Shown piece by piece: positions 57,120 through 64,000 of a stretch of DNA of 64,000 nucleotides. The stretch lies in NCBI GenBank assembly GCA_963920635.1, contig OY987298.1, positions 144,558,257-144,622,256 of the forward strand, given 5' to 3'. The notes beneath the pieces are model-generated. The model was not told the DNA's origin. It saw only the letters and a list, made by a program, of their open reading frames with translations, and did not search any database. This stretch comes from Pseudeuparius sepicola. Its lineage: Eukaryota; Arthropoda; Insecta; Coleoptera; Anthribidae. A program made the translations under genes and the position numbers. The stretch's first letter is position 1. The number at the start of each line of letters is the position of its first letter.

Positions 57120-60100
57120 TCAAATGAACCTTATTGAACAACATTACATCTTAGGGACAAAGTTATTCGAGATACAGATCAATAGAATACACAATGTTGA
57201 ATAGAGAATATTTTACTCTGAGATTATACATAACCGAAATTTAAATACTATTATCATGAAAGCTCACAGGAAAGTATTCAGTTACAGTCATCTCGCCGAA
57301 TAACTCGGACGTTGACATTTCTCCCTTAATTGCCTGAATTGACAGGATTTGGATGTTTACAAAAAGTCAAATCGAAACAAAACGGATTTATTTTTGTCTT
57401 GTTTCTGTTTGTTTGCCCAGACAAAAAAAACTTGAGAAAAAACAGCAATATGTTTCTGAGATTTGTGGTCTCAGAAAAATAAAAAACATAGAAATGGCAT
57501 CTGTAGATTGAAATGTTTGTAAGGGGTAGCACTTTTTATACTCTATTATTTATTTACTAGTTAAAGTTTAACAGCGTTGCCAATAATTCTTAATGAAAAA
57601 CTTATTTCTCTGGTAAATTAAGATAATCTTCAAGATCAAATTGCAAATAATAGTTTTGCAACAGTGGTTTCCGTTGTATGTAGGGACTATAGGGACATAC
57701 CCAATCAGTTGCAAATACGTTTGCTTTGAAGTAAATAATGGTAGATAATAATATATGATATTTATGTATTGATGAGATAAGGTCTGCCTGACTAATAGGT
57801 GAATCTAGTATTTATAATTATCTAGACACTTATTAGGCAGTATTTATATACTACGTGTAGTACTTAATCTGTGATACAACTAAGGAAACAATAATATACC
57901 TACAATTACCAATACCAATCGCACAATCTGACAAACGCGCAAATCGGTCAAGAGTGTTCCTCACCTTTTGTTTGACATAACTGGTGCTGTGTCTTTTAGA
58001 AGCAATTTTTCGCTATTTTTAAGTGTTTCTTAAGTATTCGTCGGTTTAAAATGCTTATATAGACAATTATAAGTTATACGTTATGGGCAAAAAAAGTGTA
58101 TTGTTTACAAATCAAGCAACTCGCCAAAGGAGGTTACATATCATGCGTAAGTACATAGGCGTACCTAGTTCGGGGCACGGTAAAAGATACCAGAGGGAAA
58201 ATAATTCTCAACATGGGTATCAAACGAAAGGGCTCGACGGGTAGAAAACAATAAGGTGAATGACGTCATAATAAATCTAATATGGCAGCCTCCCCAAGAC
58301 GGCGGATTGCCTAATTCTTCACAACATCCTCGACATGGGTATCAAATGAAAGGATTTGAAGAGTAGAAAACGATAAGGTGACTGACGTCATACTAAATCC
58401 AATAGGGCGGATGCCCGATGCCCCGATGGCGGACTAAATTTCTTTACCAAAATAAATAATAAAAAAACCTTTGTAAAACAAGCTTTTATTTAAGTAAGCC
58501 ATTTACTAAAACGGAAAAATAAGTTTAGGTTTTCGTTCAGATAATTCAATGCCAAACTGCTACAAACTTTTTTAAATCAAAAAGCTTGTCGCGCAAACTG
58601 TAAAGAAAATATATTCTTTGGCATGCACTTGCTTATCAACCAATCACTGTCCGATAAACTTAATTGGTACTTACTTTTATGAACATTTCGCGCGACGAGC
58701 TTTTTGATTTAAAAAGCTTGCCGCAGTGTGGCATTGAATTATCTTAACGAAAGCCTAAACTTATTTTATCCGTTTTAGTTCATGGCTTAAATAAAAGCTT
58801 GTTTTTAAAAGTTTTTATTTTTTATTTTTTTATATTGTGTTCGCCGAACAATCCCCAACTAGTAACTATCAATAACATTGATAAGTTTGAATTTCAGAAT
58901 TGACGCGTACTAGTTGTACCTGGGGTTATACTTCAATTTTTATAAAAAAAATTGAAATATAAAGGCAAATATATTTTTTCCTATTTTTATAACTATTTTA
59001 AAAAAATAAGAGGTACGCCACTGCTTTGTAATCGTTAGCACCAGATCTGTCACCCGAACTGTAAACATTATTTTTTTTATTATGGGAACAAACTTGCCAA
59101 AGCAAAGCCAGTTCTACGTTTTTTATTTTTCTGAGTTTGTGGTATAAACAAAAAATCGTTAAAAAAATATGGTATGGAGTAAATTGCCAATATGCTAATT
59201 CTGGGGTCGGCTTATTCGGCAAGACGAGTATACTATGCATATAATATGCTTTATTTATCCAAACAGTGTTTCTAAACCTGGTAACTGGCCCAATATTTCT
59301 TATACTTATGTATAAATCACAGGCTGTCCCAGTTGTAAACCACAATTTTGAAAGAAATGATAAAATATTTGATTTTGAATTTTGAGTAAAAAAGTTCACG
59401 TGAATATGGGTCCAGAAATGCTTAATAAAAAAGATACACGTTAAAGTTTTTTTAAACGGTTTTTCCATAATATCTCAGAAACGACAAATAAGATTAACTT
59501 AAAATTTGGTACACAGTATGTGGGTATAAAAGCTACCGGCGATTCGTTGTCTTTACGAATGGCAAAATGGAAGGTAGACGACAGCATTTTTAGATTTTCC
59601 AATCATATGCCCATAACAAACGACTCTTGTTAATTTGCCCTAAAGCTTCTATATTTTGAGCAAACAAAGCAAATTCAAGTCGCTGCTCAGAAAAGTGACA
59701 ACTTCGGGAATAGATTCAACTGTGTATTTAGAAAACAACACACATTTTGAGGTACAAGTTTATAAACAATTTTCTTGTCCTTTTGATGCAAACAATCGAT
59801 TGCCAATGTTTGAAGAGTATAGAAATTAACAAAAAAAATGTATTCATTATTATTACAAAGTAATTAAAAAAAGTCTAAATAGTGTTGAACCCATTCCCAA
59901 AGTCATCACACTTTCGGAGCAGCTAGTTTAATTTGCATCGTTTGCTCAAAATCTAGTAGCTTTAGGACAAAGTGACAAGAAACATTTTAATGGACAAATG
60001 ATTGGGAAATTCAAAAATGCTGTTGTCTGGCGAATAAGGCATATAAGCGTAGAAATTATTTTTAAAAAGGAGATGTGTTCTACGTTCCGGTACACGCTAC

Positions 60101-60463
60101 AGTAAAGACAATTAATCGATGGTAGTGTCATTTTATTGCATTTTACACCATACTGTGCACCAAATTTTAAGTTAATATAATATAGGGTGTGTTCCTATTT
60201 GACATACAGGGCGTCAAAATTTCAAAAAATATCTCGTATATTTATATCTTCCAAATAAATAGATATTGAAATTAATTTTGATATGAAATATGTCCAGGTA
60301 GATAACAACATTATTTCCTTGCAACCAGTGGCAGAGGCTCGGAGTTCAGAGATATTAATTCAACAATAAAAGAATGGTAGGTATGATCCTGTATAGAATT
60401 AAAACAATACATTCTTATATGCAAAATTTAATTTTGAACAAAAACTATGTGTTAGCTTGTTCA
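57120..60463. other. AT-rich DNA with one palindrome and a two-copy repeat
   Basis: 58,202-58,285 and 58,320-58,406 are diverged direct copies about 118 bp apart (ACATGGGTATCAAA...GTAGAAAAC...TGACGTCATA). 58,480-58,805 is a foldback (AAGCTTTTATTTAAG arms, TTTTTGATTTAAA core). 59,320-60,230 looks like a diverged repeat (CTGTCCCAGTTG). No gene recognised on either strand. Confidence 0.5.
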
Positions 60464-61232
60464 TACAGTGTGTCCACGGATAGAGTTCACGTAGGGTGTA
60501 AATGACAAAAAAATTTCGAGTTGAAATTTGAGCTTCTGGGGATCAACCCTGCTTGGTTTTAAACTAATTTGTGACATAATTTTACTTTCGAAAAATCACG
60601 TATGCCTTGGGAATTTTGAAAAAACTAATTTTCCACATCAGTAAAGTGCCCTTTCTGTAGGTTTTACGACAAAATGTTATTAAGGAAACTTGTTCAGAAT
60701 GAAGAACTGAGTAGGTTTGCGAAATTTCGAAAGTCTAGGATTTTTTGGTATTTTTTCCCACTTTTCTTCAGAAAAGTGCACTTTGCGTAGCTTTCACATT
60801 AAAATGTTATTAAGAAAACTTGTTCACAATGAAAAACTGGATGGGTGTGAAAGTATTTCAAAAGCCTAGGTCTACTTTAATTTTTATGCGTTTTATATGC
60901 TTCTAGCAGAAAAAAAATCAAAGTATACCTAGGCTTTTGAAATTCTTTCACACCTATCCAGTTTTTCATTGTGAACAAGTTTTCTTAATAACATTTTAAA
61001 GTTAAGTTTCCTTACATAACATTTTGTCGTAAAACCTACAGAGAGGGCACTTTACTGATGTGGAAAATTAGTTTTTTCAAAATTCCCAAGGCATACGTGA
61101 TTTTTCGAAAGTAAAATTATGTCACAAATTAGTTTAAAACCAAGCAGGGCTGATCCCCAGAAGCTCAAATTTCAACTCGAATTTTTTTTGTCATTTACAC
61201 CCTACGTGAACTCTATCTGTGGACACACTGTA
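60464..61232. mobile_element. Foldback element, TACAGTGTGTCCACGG ends
   Basis: Arms of about 370 bp meeting near 60,880-60,910. The left arm (TACAGTGTGTCCACGGATAG) is almost perfectly mirrored at the right. Its arm sequence is also present singly at 10,756-10,880. Confidence 0.85.
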
Positions 61233-63025
61233 TATGTTACGGTCTCATGTCTAATGAACTTCTTCGTTCATTAAGAAAAATTTTAAAATTAACTCAAATT
61301 ATTTGTTTTTCTAAGTGTTTGTGAACCTAAATTGATATTAAATTTTTATTTAAAAATGTCATTTTCTATCCAATATTAAAGTTGTGCTACAATAACCTGA
61401 CTTAACATTATTTTTATTTATGTAACTGATTACCTATGACATTTATGAGGCTCTATCCATCTAATTCTCTACCAAATTTGATTGGAATGGGAGTTGTCAT
61501 TTGAAAATAAAAAGATAAAATTAAAAATGTTTCAAAAACTGTAATGCCCGATATGACAAAAACAAACAAAATATTTTTTTATAGGAAATACAAATATTTG
61601 CTTAAAAATTACCTGTAAGGATTGTGAGTGTAAATGCAACAAGTGGCACATACAGTCGCCAAATATCATTTACAAAATGCGATGGGACAAATATTTTTAG
61701 AATGATTAATGCGAACAGAGCATACAGGAAACATACTCCAGTTGATTTCAGTCATAAACAATCCAGAAATAATTTTAATGCAAATGCCACAATAATAATT
61801 ATTCTCTTTGAACATTCAACAGATGTAAAATAAAAATTAGCACATCTCTATAGCTACTATATACATGGTACATGGTGTTCTGGGTTTTAATAGCGGGATT
61901 ATGGCTATATCATACTATTTATACAGGGAGTTTTAGGAGTAGGATGTCAAAAAATAGTCCTATTTTTCATACAGGGATTATAGGATGATAAAATCTTTTC
62001 TTAAATGGAACTGAAGCTTCTAAAAGTTAATAGCCTTATCTTATACAGATCGTTACTTAGATTGCTTTTCAGGGATATTTCAACTTACGACTTTTTTAAG
62101 GTCGGGACTTTGACTTTCTCGGTAGCGTATTTGATGTAATATTTCTATTACACTAAAAAAGGCACCTAATCTAATCCTAGTCCTATCCTGGAATAACTTA
62201 TTGAAAAAATATATTATGTATATCAAAATTTCTACATTTTTGCTAAAACCTATTGTTTGAAAATCAAGTAGGTTATTTTTCTTTGTCAAATTTGTCTATT
62301 GTGGATTTTTTAAGAGTTTTTCGATAGAATAATAATTATTGACTGATTTTTTTTGGGAAACTTCAATAATCTGTATCATGAAAACTGTAGACCGAAGGAA
62401 AAAATATTATGAAGAAGTGTAATAAAACTATTTTTAACTCTAGAGCATGCCACATTAATATTTCTGTTACACTCTGTATTTCTTTACAAACTTTGTCTGC
62501 TTCAAAGCTGTATTAGTTTGTGCAAATACCATAGGTCATTGACATTGATTTTTGCAACTAGTATGTAATATTTTTTTGTCGAGTTAGTGAGATTTCTGCA
62601 AACATATTATACTTACAAGCAAATATAATGATTATCTGTCACATTTCTGCAACAGCAATAATTGGAACTTACTTACAAATAAATGAATTTTTAAATATAT
62701 TACAATTATATAGTATATTATTTTATTTATTATCCATTTCATTCTCAGTTACCATTTCCGTGAAGTTATTTATACACATAAATCAAGATATCCTACATAG
62801 CTCATTGCGCCCAACTTGAGCAATCAATTAGTTTCAAACAAAAACGCAAATCGCAGGCAATATGCATTTCCCCCTGTTAATTAATGAAAACTTGTTAATA
62901 ATATGCCGGCTTTTTTATAACACCGACCTGTTTCTTTGATCACTAACAAACAAAGCATAATAAAGTGAAAAGTTGCTGTGGGAAGCAACAAAAGGTATAC
63001 GGGGAATGTTTAAAAATGTAACTTA
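61233..63025. other. AT-rich intergenic DNA
   Basis: No gene or intact repeat recognised. 61,270-61,400 resembles 41,380-41,470 (AAAATGTCATTTTCTATCCA). Confidence 0.45.
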
Positions 63026-63027
63026 TA

Positions 63028-63509
63028 CAGTGACCGGCAGAAAGTTGGACACAAATGGAAAACTTTTTTATTATTAATTTCTCAGAAAATTTTATTCTTG
63101 ATAAAAGTTGGTGCATCATTTCAAACTCAAAACGCACATATCAAAATTTAAATATCTCTTTTTGGATACGAGGTAGATTCAAAAATGTCAAAATAGCTCA
63201 AGAGTAAAGTACCCTTATTTTTTAAAATACGGTAAAAAGTTACTTACAAAAGTAGTTTGGAATCAAAAGTGGATGTCAGATTTAAAGTCACAGCCACCTA
63301 TTAAAAAAAAATTAAATTTAACTTTTTTTATATTTTTTTCGAACACCCTGTGTATCACAAAAAAACAAAATACGCAACTTATCATCGGATAACACATGAA
63401 TTTGCTACTAAACTTTAATTTTGTTCTATTGGCAGCAAGAATTTTAAATTAATCGAAATCAGAGTTTAAAAATATTAAATTTTTGTGTCCAACTTTCTGC
63501 CGGTCACTG
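63028..63509. mobile_element. TA-flanked TIR element (CAGTGACCGGCAGAAAGTTG)
   Basis: About 30-bp perfect terminal inverted repeats with TA on both sides (63,026-63,027 and 63,510-63,511): a Tc1/mariner-type MITE. The interior is AT-rich and non-coding. After it (63,512-64,000) only a lone CACCCTGTA end at 63,739 is seen. Confidence 0.8.
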
Positions 63510-64000
63510 TATAATAAATAAGAATTTGTTGATAATAGTTTTGGAATTTTATGTGCCAAAGATAACCTAACCGCTAATAAAATGTCTAAAAGAACATATG
63601 TAGGTACCTAAAATATTTTTATTAATTAAAATTTTTAAGGGGCCCAATCTCTGCGGGGAGGGGGGGCAAACATGTTATTAAGAAAATTATCATAATTTAA
63701 CCTTGTAGAGCCAGATCTACAGAATTAGTCACCCTGTATAGCAAACAATTTCTAGGGAAATATTTGACCGTCCCTCGTAGCAACATACAAGAAAGCAAAC
63801 GAGCATTTTGCAACAACAATAGTACGCCCAGTTTTTACGAGGCCGGCTTCTTCCTCATTGAAATCAGATTGTACAGTTATTATTATATTGTTGTGGTTTT
63901 GAAATGTGTGTTTTGCCCTTGTTGACCATAGGCGCCATCTACTTTTCAGAATATTATGAAGCTATAGCCGTGAGAAGTCTTATTAATACGTCAGTCAACG

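Overview
The window looks like nuclear DNA from an insect: spliced genes with GT-AG introns of 66 bp to about 10 kb, AT-rich non-coding DNA, and very dense insect-type DNA transposons. The order cannot be fixed from the sequence; a repeat-rich genome such as that of a beetle would fit. I see no viral, plasmid or bacterial genes and no CRISPR array.

Two conserved host genes, both on the minus strand, give the window its frame. (1) The stimulatory G-protein alpha subunit (Gs-alpha) runs from a GC-rich candidate first exon near 25.15-25.31 kb, through coding exons at 14,847-14,978, 11,257-11,418, 11,023-11,190, 5,782-5,960 and 2,233-2,483, and off the left edge. The exons join in frame to 298 residues holding the P-loop, the cholera-toxin arginine, the DVGGQ switch II and the NKQD box; roughly the last 80 residues lie outside the window. 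(2) A FAM110-family gene (centrosome/microtubule-associated family) runs from 54,558 to 42,351 in five phase-matched exons that give 276 residues, ending in the family's VERNARIIKWL tail. A third, weaker candidate is a two-exon plus-strand gene at 36,788-37,238 with a THAP-like start.

Most of the rest is transposons, often nested. A 5.1 kb pogo-type element (18,748-23,863, TA duplication) carries a psq helix-turn-helix, a DDE_1 transposase ORF and a PHD-finger ORF. It sits inside a foldback element and is itself hit by another TIR element (21,066-22,537). A THAP plus DDE_4 (Harbinger-like) relic lies at 6,657-8,701. A THAP-bearing family with AT duplications is at 11,612-12,398 and 35,304-35,719. 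A TIR family with 7-bp duplications is at 9,769, 29,929 and 56,245, one copy broken by a hAT-type MITE with an 8-bp duplication. A Penelope-like GIY-YIG endonuclease fragment is at 16,472-16,777, a Helitron helicase tail at 47,330-47,560, and there are at least ten long palindromic (foldback) elements, many ending in TACAGGGTG.

The most unusual structure is at 49,149-51,705: about eight tandem units of about 322 bp in a FAM110 intron. Each unit fuses the end of a foldback transposon to the last ~50 nt of the FAM110 exon together with its 5' splice site, so the intron carries seven copies of the exon's own donor. The other notable points are a possible in-frame N-terminal extension of Gs-alpha from the GC-rich exon, a foldback inserted 20 bp upstream of a FAM110 3' splice site, and an AT-TSD element whose empty site survives in the opposite arm of the palindrome it entered.
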